NCBI RefSeq assembly: GCF_902459585.1
Contig: NZ_CABPSC010000014.1
Location: 101,022 to 165,021 of the forward strand
Source: Pandoraea nosoerga
GTDB lineage: Bacteria; Pseudomonadota; Gammaproteobacteria; Burkholderiales; Burkholderiaceae
Direction: 5' to 3'
DNA length: 64,000 nucleotides
The notes under the pieces were generated by a model. The model was not told the DNA's origin. It was given only the letters and a program-made list of their open reading frames with translations, and ran no database searches. The position numbers and the translations under genes were made by a program. Below, piece by piece: positions 8,550 to 19,419 of this stretch (positions are counted from its first letter, which is position 1; each line of letters begins with the position of its first letter).

Positions 8550-9416
8550 ATGGCGAACCGAATTCTCGAGTACTTTGCCGCGCTGGTGGCCTCCGACGAG
8601 GGGCTGCCGCTCACCGAAGCCGCGATAGCCATCGCGCAGGACGTCTATCCCGACCTCGACGTACAGGACACGCTCACCCAGATCGACATGCTGGCGGCGC
8701 GACTGGCCAGACGTCTGCCGCCCGATGCCGGGCCGCTGCAGAAGCTGCAACTGCTCGATCACTTCTTCTTCCGCGAGCTCGGCTTCACCGTCAACCAGAA
8801 CGACTACTACGACCCGGACAACAGCCACCTGCACGTGGTGCTGGACCGGCGCCGCGGCATTCCGATCTCGCTGGCCGTGCTATGCATGGAAATCGGTCAC
8901 CAGATCGGCCTGCCGTTGCGCGGTCTGTCGTTTCCGGGGCACTTTCTGCTGCGTCTTGCCGTGCCGGCAGGCGACGTCGTCATCGACCCGATCTCCGGGC
9001 ATTCGCTCTCGCCGCAACGGCTTCTCGAGATGGTCGAGCCGTACCTGAAGCACTACCGCGACGAGAGCGCCGAGCCGATCCAGGAGCTGGCGCTGTGGGC
9101 GCTGCTGCATCCGTTCCTGGAGCCTGCGACGCCGCGCGAGATTCTTGCGCGGATGCTGCGCAACCTGCGCGCCATCTATACCCAAAGCGAGCGCTGGGAA
9201 CGGCTGCTCGCCGTGCAGGAGCGCATGGTGCTCGTGCTGCCCGATCAACCGATCGAGAGGCGGGACCGCGGGCTCGCGTATGCGCGGCTCGGACTGGTGC
9301 GTCCGGCGCAGGACGATCTCGAGCTGTACCTGAGCAAGCGGCCCGAGGCCGAAGACGCGGATGCGATCCGGCAGGTGCTCGACGACCTGAGCCGTCGTCC
9401 CGGCAGCCACGGCTGA
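8550..9416 (+). CDS. SirB1 family transglutaminase-like/TPR protein
   Basis: A 288-residue cytoplasmic protein. The N-terminal two-thirds is the SirB1/transglutaminase-like domain: YYDPDNSHLHVVLDRRRG (86-103), GIPISLAVLCMEIG with a Cys at 112, then LRGLSFPGHFLLR with His131. The last ~90 residues are helical and TPR-like (RDRGLAYARLGLVRPAQDDL). The family is widespread, often beside prmC or murJ, without an established enzymatic role. It lies 57 nt after murJ and is probably cotranscribed. Function should be treated as unknown. Confidence 0.88.
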   Translation: MANRILEYFAALVASDEGLPLTEAAIAIAQDVYPDLDVQDTLTQIDMLAARLARRLPPDAGPLQKLQLLDHFFFRELGFTVNQNDYYDPDNSHLHVVLDRRRGIPISLAVLCMEIGHQIGLPLRGLSFPGHFLLRLAVPAGDVVIDPISGHSLSPQRLLEMVEPYLKHYRDESAEPIQELALWALLHPFLEPATPREILARMLRNLRAIYTQSERWERLLAVQERMVLVLPDQPIERRDRGLAYARLGLVRPAQDDLELYLSKRPEAEDADAIRQVLDDLSRRPGSHG

Positions 9417-9493
9417 CGCCGGACGTCGGCAATCGGGATGCTGTCGGCGCCGCCAACGCCGCGCGTTCGCCGGCGCGCCTGCCGGTCGGCTCG

Positions 9494-9988
9494 TCAGGCC
9501 GACTGCGCGGCCAGCTCCTGCACGCGGCGTTGCAGGCCGGGCTTGTAGCCGAAGTGAAAGAAGATCTCCGCCATCAGGAACATCGGCGCAATGAAGATCT
9601 GGAAGAAGTTGTCGAGCAGCGCGGGCTTGCGTCCCTCGAAATGATGGCCGACCAACTGGATGATCCAGCCGCCGACGAAGAGCACGCCGAAGACCGTCAG
9701 CGCCCAGGGCCACGGCAGCTTCGCGAGATGTTGCGTCACCGCGAGCAGCACCGCAAAGAAGGCGGTCATGGCCAGTGCGAGCGGGACGTCGAGCAGGAAG
9801 TAATACATCAGCAGGACCAGCACGATCACATGCGTGGCATTCAGGCCGCTGGGGCCGAGCGGCACCCAGGAGAACGCCTGCATCACCGCCAGGATGATCA
9901 TGGGAACGCCGAAAAAATGGGTCAGACGATTCTTGGGGCTGCGGTGATAGCGCTGGTAGAACGACATCTGTTGCGCCAGAGATTTCAT
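9494..9988 (-). CDS. DUF962/Mpo1-like membrane protein
   Basis: A 164-residue protein with four hydrophobic stretches and the family signature RYHRSPKNRLTHFFGVP near the N-terminus (His-rich, before the first membrane segment) and VGHHFEGRKPA further on. The yeast relative Mpo1 is an Fe-dependent dioxygenase in fatty-acid alpha-oxidation. Whether this bacterial member acts so is inference. AGGAGG sits 5-6 nt before the ATG, which rejects a 29-residue upstream extension. It converges with the SirB1 gene. Confidence 0.85.
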   Translation of the reverse strand: MKSLAQQMSFYQRYHRSPKNRLTHFFGVPMIILAVMQAFSWVPLGPSGLNATHVIVLVLLMYYFLLDVPLALAMTAFFAVLLAVTQHLAKLPWPWALTVFGVLFVGGWIIQLVGHHFEGRKPALLDNFFQIFIAPMFLMAEIFFHFGYKPGLQRRVQELAAQSA

Positions 9989-10179
9989 GCCAGCCTCCTG
10001 CCGCAGGGGCGCAGAGTATGGGGGGATGCCGGCGTCGACGCCGGCGGCCGTCCGGTCGCGCGACACGACCGGCATTCCATTGTAGTCACAGATCCGACGA
10101 CATTTTGTTGCGGTGCGTCAACGTGACGCGAGCCCGGCGGAAAGCGGGCAAGCCTTGCAGGGGAGCCCGCGCACGAAGT

Positions 10180-10938
10180 CTATTTGGGTTGCATGCGGAT
10201 GGCGCCGTCGAGCCGGATGACTTCGCCGTTGAGCATGGGATTGCGCACGATCTGCTCGACGAGCATGGCATATTCCGAAGGTTTGCCCAGCCGCGGTGGA
10301 AACGGCACCATCTGGCCGAGCGAAGCCTGCACTTCGGCGGGCATGGCGAGCATCATCGGCGTCTCGAAAATGCCGGGCGCGACTGTCATGACGCGGATGC
10401 CGCTGCGTGACAGGTCGCGCGCGACGGGCAGCGTCAGGCTGGCCACACCGCCTTTGGACGCCGCGTAGGCGGCCTGGCCCATCTGCCCGTCATATGCCGC
10501 GACCGAAGCCGTGTTGACGATCACGCCGCGCTCGCCTTCGCCGTTGGGCTCCTCCCGGCTCATCGCGGCAGCGGCGAGCCGGATCATGTTGAACGTGCCG
10601 ATGAGGTTGATCTGGATGACGCGCGCGAATGCATCCAGAGGGTGCGGGCCGTCGCGGCCGACGGTCTTGCTGCCGATGGCGATGCCGGCACAGTTGACGA
10701 GCCCGCGCAGCGCGCCCAGCGATTGGGCGGCGGCCACGGCGGCGTTGCCGTCGTCTTCACGCGTGACGTCGCATCTGACGAATTTCCCGCCGAGCTTTTC
10801 GGCGAGCGCTTCACCTTCGGCGACGTTGACGTCGGCGAGCACGACATGCGCGCCCAGTCCGGCAAGCCAGCGCGCGGCCGCAGCGCCGAGCCCCGAGGCG
10901 CCACCGGTGATCAGAAACACATTGCCCTGAATTTCCAT
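10180..10938 (-). CDS. SDR-family dehydrogenase, 3-hydroxyacyl-CoA dehydrogenase type 2-like
   Basis: A 252-residue short-chain dehydrogenase with the cofactor loop TGGASGLG (11-18), NCAG, the catalytic Ser145, Tyr158 and Lys162 (YAASK), and the APGIFETPM substrate-loop segment. D36 after the second strand suggests NAD(H). It most resembles the HSD17B10/3-hydroxy-2-methylbutyryl-CoA dehydrogenase subgroup used in fatty-acid and isoleucine breakdown; the substrate is inferred from overall pattern only. A GAGGAGG ribosome site precedes the ATG. It lies 125 nt downstream of adk on the same strand. Confidence 0.85.
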   Translation of the reverse strand: MEIQGNVFLITGGASGLGAAAARWLAGLGAHVVLADVNVAEGEALAEKLGGKFVRCDVTREDDGNAAVAAAQSLGALRGLVNCAGIAIGSKTVGRDGPHPLDAFARVIQINLIGTFNMIRLAAAAMSREEPNGEGERGVIVNTASVAAYDGQMGQAAYAASKGGVASLTLPVARDLSRSGIRVMTVAPGIFETPMMLAMPAEVQASLGQMVPFPPRLGKPSEYAMLVEQIVRNPMLNGEVIRLDGAIRMQPK

Positions 10939-11063
10939 GCGTCATCCTCCTCTGGCAAAAAAGGCGGCGCAGTGGGAACTGGCCGCCTTCTTCATGGCGT
11001 CATCGACGTCGGCCGAACCACTGGCGTTGTGTACAGCGCCAGGGCACGGGCCGCGGCAACGGC

Positions 11064-12044
<981 letters not shown>

Positions 12045-12845
12045 TCAGCCGCGTAGCAGCGCCCGCACGCGCTCGAGGTCTTCGGCCGTGTCGACGCCGG
12101 GCAACGGGGCGTCGTCGGTCACGAGCACGGCGATGCGCTCGCCGTGCCACATGGCGCGCAGTTGCTCGAGCGACTCGGCCGTCTCGATCGGCGCCTGCGG
12201 CAGGGACGGGTAGTGACGCAGGAATTTGGCGCGGTACGCGTAAAGCCCGATATGCCGGAAGATGGGCGCTGCGCTCGCGGGCAGCGTCGCCATGCTGGCC
12301 AGGCCGGCGGACCAGGCATCGCGCGACCAGGGGATGGGCGCGCGCGAAAAATACAGGGCGCGGCTGTGGGCGTCGAGCACGACCTTCACGACGTTCGGCG
12401 AGAAGATCTCGGCGTGGTCGGTGATCGGGTGCGCGGCCGTCGACAGGGCGCATTCCGGATGCTCGGCCAGATGCGCCGCCACGGCGCGCACCAGACGCGG
12501 ATCGATGAGCGGCTCGTCGCCCTGAACGTTGACCACGATGGTGTCGTCGGGCCAGCCTTGCTGCACGGCCACTTCGGCCAGGCGGTCGGTGCCGGTGGGG
12601 TGGTCGGCCCGTGTGAGCGCGACGTCGAACCCGTGCGCGCAGACGGCGTCCACGACGCCCTGCGCGTCCGTGGCGACCACGACCTGGCGGGCCCCCGACT
12701 CGCGCGCGCGTTCCGCTACGCGAACCACCATCGGCTTGCCGCCGATGTCGGCGAGCGGCTTGTTCGGCAGACGCGTCGACGCCAGACGCGCAGGCACGAC
12801 GGCGACGAAATCGACGGTGTGGACTGGCTCGCTCACGATGCTCAC
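12045..12845 (-). CDS. kdsB: 3-deoxy-manno-octulosonate cytidylyltransferase KdsB
   Basis: Activates Kdo as CMP-Kdo for lipopolysaccharide core synthesis. The 266-residue enzyme shows [16 protein letters not shown] (residues ~16-31, nucleotide loop), NVQGDEPLI (~105-113) and IGLYAYR. An N-terminal extension of about ten residues relative to E. coli is minor. Its ATG overlaps the stop of the Trm112-like gene by 4 nt, indicating translational coupling in the operon that includes lpxK. Confidence 0.97.
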   Translation of the reverse strand: MSIVSEPVHTVDFVAVVPARLASTRLPNKPLADIGGKPMVVRVAERARESGARQVVVATDAQGVVDAVCAHGFDVALTRADHPTGTDRLAEVAVQQGWPDDTIVVNVQGDEPLIDPRLVRAVAAHLAEHPECALSTAAHPITDHAEIFSPNVVKVVLDAHSRALYFSRAPIPWSRDAWSAGLASMATLPASAAPIFRHIGLYAYRAKFLRHYPSLPQAPIETAESLEQLRAMWHGERIAVLVTDDAPLPGVDTAEDLERVRALLRG

Positions 12846-13039
12846 TTGTCGTCGTCGAGCGGGACCGGCGTGCCTTCGACAGACTGGCGCGCTTCGTCGG
12901 CGAGCATGACGGGAATGCCGTCACGGATCGGATACGCGAGCTTGTCGGCGTGGCAAATCAGTTCCTGGGCTTTCTTGTCGTATTCCAGGGGCCCCTTGCA
13001 CAGCGGGCAGACGAGAATCTCAAACAGTCGGGTATCCAC
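12842..13039 (-). CDS. Trm112-like (YcaR) small zinc-ribbon protein
   Basis: A 65-residue protein with CPLC (11-14), a further Cys at 29 and the IRDGIPVML motif of the UPF0434/Trm112 family. A fourth zinc ligand is not obvious. Bacterial members usually sit between lpxK and kdsB, exactly as here. The eukaryotic relative activates methyltransferases; the bacterial role is not established. It overlaps lpxK by 20 nt upstream and kdsB by 4 nt downstream. Confidence 0.9.
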   Translation of the reverse strand: MDTRLFEILVCPLCKGPLEYDKKAQELICHADKLAYPIRDGIPVMLADEARQSVEGTPVPLDDDK

Positions 13040-14105
13040 GCAATTTCTCCACTACCAGTGATACGAGGCGCGCGTCGAGCGCCGCCTCGGCAGGCACGGC
13101 CCACACACGCGGGTCCGACCAGGTCAGGCATTTTACTGCATCCTTTTCGGTAATCAGGATGGCCTCGGCCGCCACGCCGTCAAACGGATTTGCCGCGAAG
13201 TCGTAGTGATCGGGCAGCGCCAGCGTCTCGATCTGCAGTCCCGCGCCGCGCAGCGCCGCGAAGAACCGTTCCGGCGCACCGATGCCGGCCGCGGCCAGCA
13301 CGCGTCGTCCGGCGAAGTGGGCGAGGGCTCGCGTGAGCGACGGCTGGCTCACACACCACGCGTGGCCGAGCGTGAGCGACAGTCGCCAGGTGTTCGGCCA
13401 TGCCGGAAGCGTCTTGCCGTAGGGATCGTTGATGAGACTGGCATCACGCCGGCGCGACAGCGGCTCGCGCAGGGGACCGGCCGGCAGCAGGAAGCCGTTG
13501 CCGCCCAGGCGATGGTCGAACACGGCGATCTCGACGTCGCGCTCGAGCGCGTAGTGCTGAAGGCCGTCGTCGCACACGATGACGTCGCACTCGGGCCGCG
13601 CCGCGAGCAGCGCCCGCCCACCTTCGACGCGTGAAGGCCATACCCACACAGGAGCACCGGTGCGCCGCGCGATCAGCAACGGCTCGTCGCCCACCGCTTC
13701 AGGCGTTGCGTCGGCGCCGACTTCCGTCGGCCGGGATAGCGCGGCCCCGTAACCGCGTGAGAGCACGCCAGGCGTATAGCCCTGGGCGCGCAGCGCGGCG
13801 ACGAGCGCGATGACCGTTGGCGTCTTGCCCGTGCCGCCGACGGTGAGATTGCCCACGACGACGACCGGCACCGGCAGACGGGTGGACGTCTTCCAGCCCC
13901 GGCGGAAACACACGCGGCGCCATGCCGCGACGGCCCCGAAGATCCAGGACAGCGGCCACAGCAGCCAGGCGAGGAGCCCGCGGCGCTGCCACTGCGCCGT
14001 CACCCAATGCGCGAGCGCGCCGGACAGGCGCGGCACCACGGCGCGCGAGCGCGCACGTGGGGCGTGGTGGGCATGGGGAGCGTCCGGCGTGCCTGGCGTG
14101 GTCAT
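13020..14105 (-). CDS. lpxK: Tetraacyldisaccharide 4'-kinase LpxK
   Basis: Phosphorylates the 4' position of the lipid A precursor at the inner membrane. The 361-residue protein has a hydrophobic, amphipathic N-terminus (~30-62), the Walker A-type [12 protein letters not shown] (85-96), PGVLSRGYG and CDDGLQHY. These are the defining LpxK motifs. Residues 1-25 are His/Ala/Pro-rich, unlike E. coli, and may be a lineage extension. The ATG overlaps the exbD stop by 4 nt and the stop overlaps the next gene by 20 nt. Confidence 0.96.
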   Translation of the reverse strand: MTTPGTPDAPHAHHAPRARSRAVVPRLSGALAHWVTAQWQRRGLLAWLLWPLSWIFGAVAAWRRVCFRRGWKTSTRLPVPVVVVGNLTVGGTGKTPTVIALVAALRAQGYTPGVLSRGYGAALSRPTEVGADATPEAVGDEPLLIARRTGAPVWVWPSRVEGGRALLAARPECDVIVCDDGLQHYALERDVEIAVFDHRLGGNGFLLPAGPLREPLSRRRDASLINDPYGKTLPAWPNTWRLSLTLGHAWCVSQPSLTRALAHFAGRRVLAAAGIGAPERFFAALRGAGLQIETLALPDHYDFAANPFDGVAAEAILITEKDAVKCLTWSDPRVWAVPAEAALDARLVSLVVEKLRGYPTV

Positions 14106-14563
14106 CGGGACGGGGACTTCGCGGCGCCTTGTGCCGCTGTCGAACGGGCCGAGAACGTCAGCCGCGTCAACCCGGCTTCGCGCGCCGCTTCCATGACGTT
14201 GATGACTGACTGATGGGCGCTCTTGGCGTCGGCGTTGACGATGACGACCGGCGCTTCGGCGCCGTCGTTCGCCGCACCGGCGGCCTGGCGCAGTGCGGCG
14301 GCCAGGCTCGCGACATCGCGCTGTGCGAGGGCGTGGCGGTCGATGGCGTAGCTGCCGTCCGCGCCGACCGACACCACGATCTGCCGCGGCGGCACGAGCG
14401 CCTTTTCGGCGTCGGCGGTCGGCAGGTTCACCTTGAGCGCGGTATAGCGTGTGTAGGTCGTCGTCACCATCAGGAAGATCAGGATCACGAGCAGCACGTC
14501 GATGAGCGGAATCAGATTGATCTCCGGCTCGTCGCGCGTGGAGAGGCCTCGACGGAAATTCAT
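14102..14563 (-). CDS. exbD: ExbD/TolR-type biopolymer transport protein
   Basis: A 153-residue protein with a short cytoplasmic N-terminus ([17 protein letters not shown]), one membrane segment (~18-36, containing [15 protein letters not shown] with the proton-pathway Asp) and a periplasmic domain. It is the stator-rod partner of ExbB in proton-driven energy transduction to the outer membrane. No tonB gene is nearby, so the partner is unknown; it could serve TonB-dependent uptake or a Tol-like role. It overlaps lpxK and follows exbB by 15 nt. Confidence 0.92.
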   Translation of the reverse strand: MNFRRGLSTRDEPEINLIPLIDVLLVILIFLMVTTTYTRYTALKVNLPTADAEKALVPPRQIVVSVGADGSYAIDRHALAQRDVASLAAALRQAAGAANDGAEAPVVIVNADAKSAHQSVINVMEAAREAGLTRLTFSARSTAAQGAAKSPSR

Positions 14564-14578
14564 CGCGCGTCTCTCGCC

Positions 14579-15193
14579 TCAGTGCCGCGGCAGCGTGGCA
14601 TCGAGGAAGTGAACCGCCTGCGTCTCGAGTTCCACGAGGAAGGCATCGACGCGCGTTCGGTAATAGCGATAGAAGATCATCGCGGGAATTGCGATCATCA
14701 GGCCGAAGCCCGTGTTGTAGAGCGCTACCGAGATGCCGTGCGCGAGTTGCGCCGGATCGGTGCCGGTTGCGTCCTGCGAGCCAAAGATCTCGATCATGCC
14801 GATGACGGTGCCGAACAGCCCCATGAGCGGTGCCACCGACGCGATGGTGCCCAGCGCGGGCAGAAACCGCTCGAGCTCGTGCGCGACTGCGCGCCCGGTT
14901 TCCTCCAGCGCTTCCTTCGCGCCGTCTCGCGCACCGTGCGGATTGCGCGAGACGTAACGCACGCCCGTGGCGAGCACACGGCCGAGCATCGAGCCTTGCG
15001 CGAGCGCGTCGGTGGCCTCCTGCTTCGCATTGCCGCGACGGGCCAGCGTGATGGCGTTCTCGAGCACGCCGCCCGGCAGCACGCGGGCGCGGCGCAACGA
15101 AAGGGCGCGCTCGACGATCAGGGCGAGTGCGATGACGGAGGCGATGAGAAGTGGCCAGATGGGCCAGCCGGCGGCCTGGATGACGGCGAACAA
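14579..15193 (-). CDS. exbB: ExbB/TolQ/MotA-type proton channel protein
   Basis: A 204-residue membrane protein of the MotA/TolQ/ExbB family with three membrane segments: ~8-28, then the pair around [22 protein letters not shown] and [21 protein letters not shown]. These carry the conserved channel Thr/Gly pattern. No ATG fits: the frame runs 88 codons upstream into repeat-like non-coding DNA. The TTG at 15193 is preceded by AAGAGG six nucleotides away and matches homologue N-termini ([15 protein letters not shown]), so a TTG start is called. It heads the exbB-exbD-lpxK-kdsB run. Confidence 0.88.
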   Translation of the reverse strand: MFAVIQAAGWPIWPLLIASVIALALIVERALSLRRARVLPGGVLENAITLARRGNAKQEATDALAQGSMLGRVLATGVRYVSRNPHGARDGAKEALEETGRAVAHELERFLPALGTIASVAPLMGLFGTVIGMIEIFGSQDATGTDPAQLAHGISVALYNTGFGLMIAIPAMIFYRYYRTRVDAFLVELETQAVHFLDATLPRH

Positions 15194-15640
15194 AGACGAC
15201 CTCTTGCTTGTGGCGGGGATAGGCAAACGAGTCCGCACTGTAGCGTGCAGGGGGGGGATGGGCAAGCACCGTTTTCCACACCGGACGAGCACAAGGATGT
15301 GGACAACCTTTGGATACGTCAGACAACCCGTTGACGCGGCGGGACTTTTCACTTCGTGATGAAAAAATGGGCAGCGCATCGTTTCAGAAATGAACACCGC
15401 CGCAAGCTCAGCTTTCCCAATGCTCCGCGCACAGCCTGTGGATAACTGTGTGTACATGTCGGCTGTGGATAATATATCTTCCCGCCGCGCTCGAATTCGC
15501 TTCGCCCGTTGGCTGCGAATCGAAGCGTAGAGCCCGATAAATCAAGGGCTTGGCGCCGGCGCCAAGGAAATATGCGGCGCCCGGCCGAGAAAACCCGTAA
15601 ATTAGCGGGCCTGTGGACAGTTATTCGTCAGCGCACACGC
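15194..15640. other. Divergent exbB/xseA region with clustered DnaA-box sequences
   Basis: A 447-bp non-coding gap. DnaA-box matches: TTTTCCACA at 15272-15280 (+); TTGTCCACA at 15298-15306 (-); perfect TTATCCACA at 15437-15445 (-) and 15464-15472 (-); a weaker CTGTCCACA at 15612-15620 (-). The last perfect box runs into an AT-rich ATATATC stretch. No open frame here looks coding. Confidence 0.65.
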
Positions 15641-17014
15641 ATGAACTCATCTTTGGACGACATTCGGCACGATCGTGGTGCAGACCGCGTGCTGAGCGTT
15701 TCAGATCTGAACAAGGCTGTCGCCGGCATGCTGGAGCGGACTTTCCCGCTGGCGTGGGTCGGCGGCGAAATCTCGAACTTCACGCGCGCGGCCAGCGGCC
15801 ACTGGTATTTCTCGATCAAGGACGCGCAGGCGCAGATGCGCTGCGTGATGTTCCGCGGTCGCGCGCAGTACGCCGATTTCTCGCCGAAGGAGGGCGATCG
15901 CGTGGAGGTGCGCGCGCAGCTCTCGATGTACGTGCCGCGCGGCGAGGTGCAACTCAACGTCGAGGCGATCCGCCGCGCGGGGCAGGGCAATCTGTACGAA
16001 GCGTTCCTGCGGCTCAAGGAGAAGCTCGCCGCAGCCGGGTTGTTCGACGCGCAACGCAAGCGCGCGTTGCCCCGATATGCCCGCCGGGTGGGCGTCGTCA
16101 CGTCGTTGCAGGCCGCGGCATTGCGCGACGTCCTCACGACACTGGCGCGGCGCGCCCCGCATGTGAGCGTGGTGATCTACCCGGCGCCGGTGCAGGGCGC
16201 CGATGCGGCGTCGCGCCTGGCGGCCGCCCTCGACATGGCCAACGCCCGTCGGGAAGTGGACGCGATCCTGCTGTGCCGCGGCGGCGGCTCCATCGAGGAC
16301 CTGTGGGCGTTCAACGAGGAAGTGCTGGCCCACGCGATCGCGCGCAGCGAACTGCCTGTGGTTTCGGGCGTGGGGCATGAGACCGACTTCACCATTGCGG
16401 ATTTCGTCGCGGATGTGAGAGCGCCGACGCCCACCGCCGCCGCCGAGCTGATCAGCGCCGCGCGCGACGAGTGTCTGCGTGAGGTCGACCGGCAACGCCA
16501 GCGCCTCACGCGGGCCATGTGGCGCATGCTCGAACAGCGCGCGCAGCAGCTCGACAGCCTCTCGCGCGGTCTCGTCTCGCCGCGCGAGCGTCTGGCCCGG
16601 CAGCGCGGGGAACTGGCGCATCTGGGCGACCGCATGCGTCACGCGCTCGAACGCCCGCTCGCACAGCGGCGCAACCGGTTCGACATGCTGCGTCTGCGCC
16701 TGGCACGTGCGGTGCCCGATGTCGCGTCGCAGCATGAGCGCGTGGCACTGCTCTCGCAGCGGCTCTCGAGCGCCATGTCGCGCCGCGCGGAGCGTTCCGC
16801 GCAACGGCTCGCCGATGCCGCGGCGCAGCTCGAGCTGCTCAATCCGCGTCGCACGCTGCAACGGGGCTATGCCGCCGTGCTCGACAGCCGCGGCCACCCG
16901 GTGCGCGACCCGCGCAGGCTGCAGCGCGGCCAATCGGTGACGATGCATCTGGCCGAGGGCGCCGCCGACGTGGGCATTGGTGACGTCCAGGTCAGGCTAG
17001 ACGATACTTTTTAG
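15641..17014 (+). CDS. xseA: Exodeoxyribonuclease VII large subunit XseA
   Basis: Large, catalytic subunit of the ATP-independent exonuclease that degrades single-stranded DNA into oligonucleotides with XseB. The 457-residue protein has the N-terminal OB-fold ([20 protein letters not shown]), the catalytic core with [16 protein letters not shown] and [20 protein letters not shown], a long Arg/Gln-rich coiled-coil region (~275-400) and the C-terminal segment [14 protein letters not shown]. All are full length. A longer in-frame start at 15509 lies among the DnaA boxes and is rejected. No xseB is in the window. Confidence 0.96.
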   Translation: MNSSLDDIRHDRGADRVLSVSDLNKAVAGMLERTFPLAWVGGEISNFTRAASGHWYFSIKDAQAQMRCVMFRGRAQYADFSPKEGDRVEVRAQLSMYVPRGEVQLNVEAIRRAGQGNLYEAFLRLKEKLAAAGLFDAQRKRALPRYARRVGVVTSLQAAALRDVLTTLARRAPHVSVVIYPAPVQGADAASRLAAALDMANARREVDAILLCRGGGSIEDLWAFNEEVLAHAIARSELPVVSGVGHETDFTIADFVADVRAPTPTAAAELISAARDECLREVDRQRQRLTRAMWRMLEQRAQQLDSLSRGLVSPRERLARQRGELAHLGDRMRHALERPLAQRRNRFDMLRLRLARAVPDVASQHERVALLSQRLSSAMSRRAERSAQRLADAAAQLELLNPRRTLQRGYAAVLDSRGHPVRDPRRLQRGQSVTMHLAEGAADVGIGDVQVRLDDTF

Positions 17015-17131
17015 CGCGGCCCGCTTCGGCTATCCCGGCAAACTGCACGCATCGTGCATCGATCGGCGGGGATCGACAAACAATCGTCACATGCGCGGCG
17101 CACTGTGCGGTAAAGCCGGTAACCGTGCGGT

Positions 17132-17160
17132 TTGCGGGGTTTTTGCATCTGCCCTAGAAT
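17132..17160 (+). promoter_or_regulatory. sodB promoter
   Basis: TTGCGG (17132-17137), a 17-bp spacer and TAGAAT (17155-17160) form a good sigma-70 promoter 57 nt before the sodB ATG. Confidence 0.7.
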
Positions 17161-17216
17161 CGATGGCTCCGGATAATGCAAATCGGGTTCCCCTCAGAGC
17201 ACAAAGGACAATCGCC

Positions 17217-17795
17217 ATGGAACACAAGCTCCCTGAACTGCCGTACGCCATCGATGCGCTGGCGCCGACCATCTCCAAGGAAACGATGGAGTATCACTAC
17301 GGCAAGCATCACCAAGCCTATGTGACCAACTTGAACAACCTGATCAAGGGCACCGAATTCGAAAACGCCAGCCTCGAGGACATCATCAAGAAGTCGTCGG
17401 GCGGCGTGTTCAACAACGCTGCACAGGTGTGGAACCACACCTTCTTCTGGAACACGCTGTCGCCTAAGGGCGGCGGTGCGCCGAGCGGCGATCTGGCCAA
17501 GGCCATCGACGCGAAGTTCGGCTCGTTCGACGCCTTCAAGGAAGCCTTCACCAAGTCGGCTGTGGGCAACTTCGGTTCGGGCTGGACGTGGCTCGTGAAA
17601 AAGACCGACGGTTCGGTCGACATCGTCAACACCAGCAACGCCGCGACGCCGATCACCGGCTCGGACAAGCCGCTGATCACGATCGACGTGTGGGAGCACG
17701 CTTACTACATCGATTACCGCAATGCCCGTCCGAAGTTCGTCGAGGCATTCTGGAATCTCGTCAACTGGGACTTCGCCGCGAAGAACTTCGCATAA
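17217..17795 (+). CDS. sodB: Superoxide dismutase (Fe)
   Basis: Cytoplasmic enzyme that dismutates superoxide to hydrogen peroxide and oxygen. The 192-residue protein has metal ligands His27, His74, Asp157 and His161 ([11 protein letters not shown]), and Gln70 in the N-terminal half, the residue position that marks the Fe type rather than Mn. Length equals E. coli SodB. AAAGGA precedes the ATG. A monocistronic layout is suggested by its own promoter and a palindromic terminator. Confidence 0.97.
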   Translation: MEHKLPELPYAIDALAPTISKETMEYHYGKHHQAYVTNLNNLIKGTEFENASLEDIIKKSSGGVFNNAAQVWNHTFFWNTLSPKGGGAPSGDLAKAIDAKFGSFDAFKEAFTKSAVGNFGSGWTWLVKKTDGSVDIVNTSNAATPITGSDKPLITIDVWEHAYYIDYRNARPKFVEAFWNLVNWDFAAKNFA

Positions 17796-17865
17796 TCGCG
17801 AATGCCCGGATTTCGCCGGTAAAGCGTCTGGCGCCCGACCCGAGCGTCCGGCGTTCGCGGCGAAG

Positions 17866-17898
17866 CAAGAAGCCCACTGCATGCAGTGGGCTTTTTTG
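17866..17898 (+). terminator. sodB terminator
   Basis: A perfect 12-bp inverted repeat AAGCCCACTGCA/TGCAGTGGGCTT (17870-17893) continues into a T-run. The arms abut, so the actual loop would open a few central bases. Confidence 0.88.
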
Positions 17899-18007
17899 TT
17901 TTCAGCGGTTGCCGGGGCCGTGTCATCCGCAGCGACGTTGATCGCGATCAACGCTCATGCAAGCTCGCGTCGCTAGAGTGTGAGCTTCAAACTCGACGGC
18001 GGGACAT

Positions 18008-18739
18008 ATGCCAGAAGACCCTGCGCCAGCGAACGGCGCGCATTCCGCAACATCCACGCGCTTCTCCTTCACGCCTGACGACCTCGCCCGCGGCGGCCCG
18101 CGGCACGACGACGCGCCGCGATACTGGCTCGCCGACGCGAGCCTCATGCGAAGCCTGCCGCCCGCGGCCTGGACACTCTTTCGCCTTGCCGAGTACAAGC
18201 GCGGCGGCACGGCCGCCCACATGTGGCGCGTCGGTGCGCTCACGTGGCGCTTCGCGCAGTCGCTCGGCATGCCGGCGATCAGGGCGCAGGCGCTCGGACT
18301 GGCCGCCGCATTGCACGATACGGGCAAGCTTTGCATCCCGAACGCCATCCTCGAGAAGCCGGGCAGACTCACCGCGGAAGAAATGCGCGTGATGCGCGCG
18401 CATCCGCAACTGGGCGCCGATGTCCTCAGCGCGATCGGCGGTGCGGCGTGCGAGTTGGCGTCAACGGTGGCGCGCTCGCATCACGAGCGCTACGACGGCA
18501 GGGGGTACCCCTATGGACTGTCGGGCAACCGGATTCCGCTGGCCGGGCGCATCGTTGCCCTGGTGGACGTGTTCGACGCCCTCGCGAGCCACCGTCCGTA
18601 TCGCACCGCATGGAGTCCGGCGAAGATCGTCGGCGCCATGCTCGCCGAGCGCGGTCGACACTTCGACCCGTGGTTGCTCGATCGTTTTCTGGAGCGCTCA
18701 CTGGGCGCGGCCCTGCAAATCTCGAGCGGCGCGCGCTAA
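18008..18739 (+). CDS. Stand-alone HD-GYP domain protein, probable cyclic-di-GMP phosphodiesterase
   Basis: A 243-residue soluble protein. It carries the full HD-GYP metal set: His71 (HMWRVG), HDTGK (103-107), HPQLG (132-136) and HHERYDGRGYP (158-168), then IPLAGRIVALVDVFDAL. Such proteins hydrolyse cyclic-di-GMP to pGpG or GMP. The first ~50 residues hold no receiver, PAS or membrane domain, unlike most relatives, so the input signal is unknown. GGGA precedes the ATG. It stands alone between the sodB terminator and the convergent DUF192 gene. Confidence 0.9.
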   Translation: MPEDPAPANGAHSATSTRFSFTPDDLARGGPRHDDAPRYWLADASLMRSLPPAAWTLFRLAEYKRGGTAAHMWRVGALTWRFAQSLGMPAIRAQALGLAAALHDTGKLCIPNAILEKPGRLTAEEMRVMRAHPQLGADVLSAIGGAACELASTVARSHHERYDGRGYPYGLSGNRIPLAGRIVALVDVFDALASHRPYRTAWSPAKIVGAMLAERGRHFDPWLLDRFLERSLGAALQISSGAR

Positions 18740-18804
18740 CGACGCACCGATAGCGCGCAGCCCCGCCGGCGGCGAATGAGGCGCCCGGACGAAACGCGAA
18801 GGGA

Positions 18805-19284
18805 TCAGCGCGGCAGCCCGGAGATCTTCGCGCCGGGGCCGATGCCCTTGCTCTTGAACCAGCCCTGATTCATCTCGAGCGCATAGCGCACGGCAGCACG
18901 CGGGCAGTGGTTGTCTTCGGTCTGCGGAGCCATGTCCTCGATGTTGACGATGGTCCCGTCGTCAGCGAGAAACGCGATCGACAGCGGCAGGTTCGTGTTC
19001 TTCATCCAGAAGCAGTGTCCGGCGCGCTGCTCGAAGACGAACAGCATGCCGGCGTTGGCGGGCATGCTCGTGCGGTACATCAGACCCTGCTCGCGATCGG
19101 CTTCATTGGCGGCCACTTCGGCCTTGATGAGGAACATGCCGGCGGAGAGCTGGACCGTGGGGAACTGTCCGGGCTGCTTGATCTGGGCGTCGGCGGCGGC
19201 CGGGACGAGCGCCATGACGGCGGCGACGGTGCTGAACGTGGCGCTGGCGGCGAGCGCGGCCAGCTGACGTGAAATCCGGATCAC
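18805..19284 (-). CDS. Exported DUF192 protein
   Basis: A 159-residue protein with an N-terminal signal peptide (basic start, hydrophobic core to ~33, Ala-rich cleavage region ADA) and a DUF192 domain: MYRTSMPANAGMLFVFE, HCFWMKNTNLPLSIAF and IVNIEDMAPQTED. The DUF192 fold is a small beta-barrel, often exported; function is unknown. The best start is GTG at 19284, preceded by AGGAGT at 6 nt; an upstream ATG at 19332 would put 16 extra residues before the signal peptide. Confidence 0.85.
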   Translation of the reverse strand: MIRISRQLAALAASATFSTVAAVMALVPAAADAQIKQPGQFPTVQLSAGMFLIKAEVAANEADREQGLMYRTSMPANAGMLFVFEQRAGHCFWMKNTNLPLSIAFLADDGTIVNIEDMAPQTEDNHCPRAAVRYALEMNQGWFKSKGIGPGAKISGLPR

Positions 19285-19346
19285 AACGACTCCTGGGAAG
19301 ATCGGGGGAACGTCAGATGAGTGGCGGGTCATTGTAGCCGCCGGAC

Positions 19347-19378
19347 GAAAAAAAAGCAGGTTGCACGAGCAACCTGCT
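19347..19378 (-). terminator. Terminator of the 19.4-kb small-protein gene
   Basis: Arms AGCAGGTTGC (19355-19364) and GCAACCTGCT (19369-19378) form a 10-bp stem with an ACGA loop. On the minus strand this is followed by eight T. Confidence 0.9.
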
Positions 19379-19419
19379 GATTACCGTCCGTTGCGCAGCC
19401 GGGCTGCGCGACGTGGTAC

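Noticed and set aside
15194-15640. Possible chromosomal origin of replication
   Set aside because: DnaA boxes are present, but dnaA, dnaN, rpmH, parAB or gidA-type neighbours are absent, so only a DnaA-box cluster is claimed.
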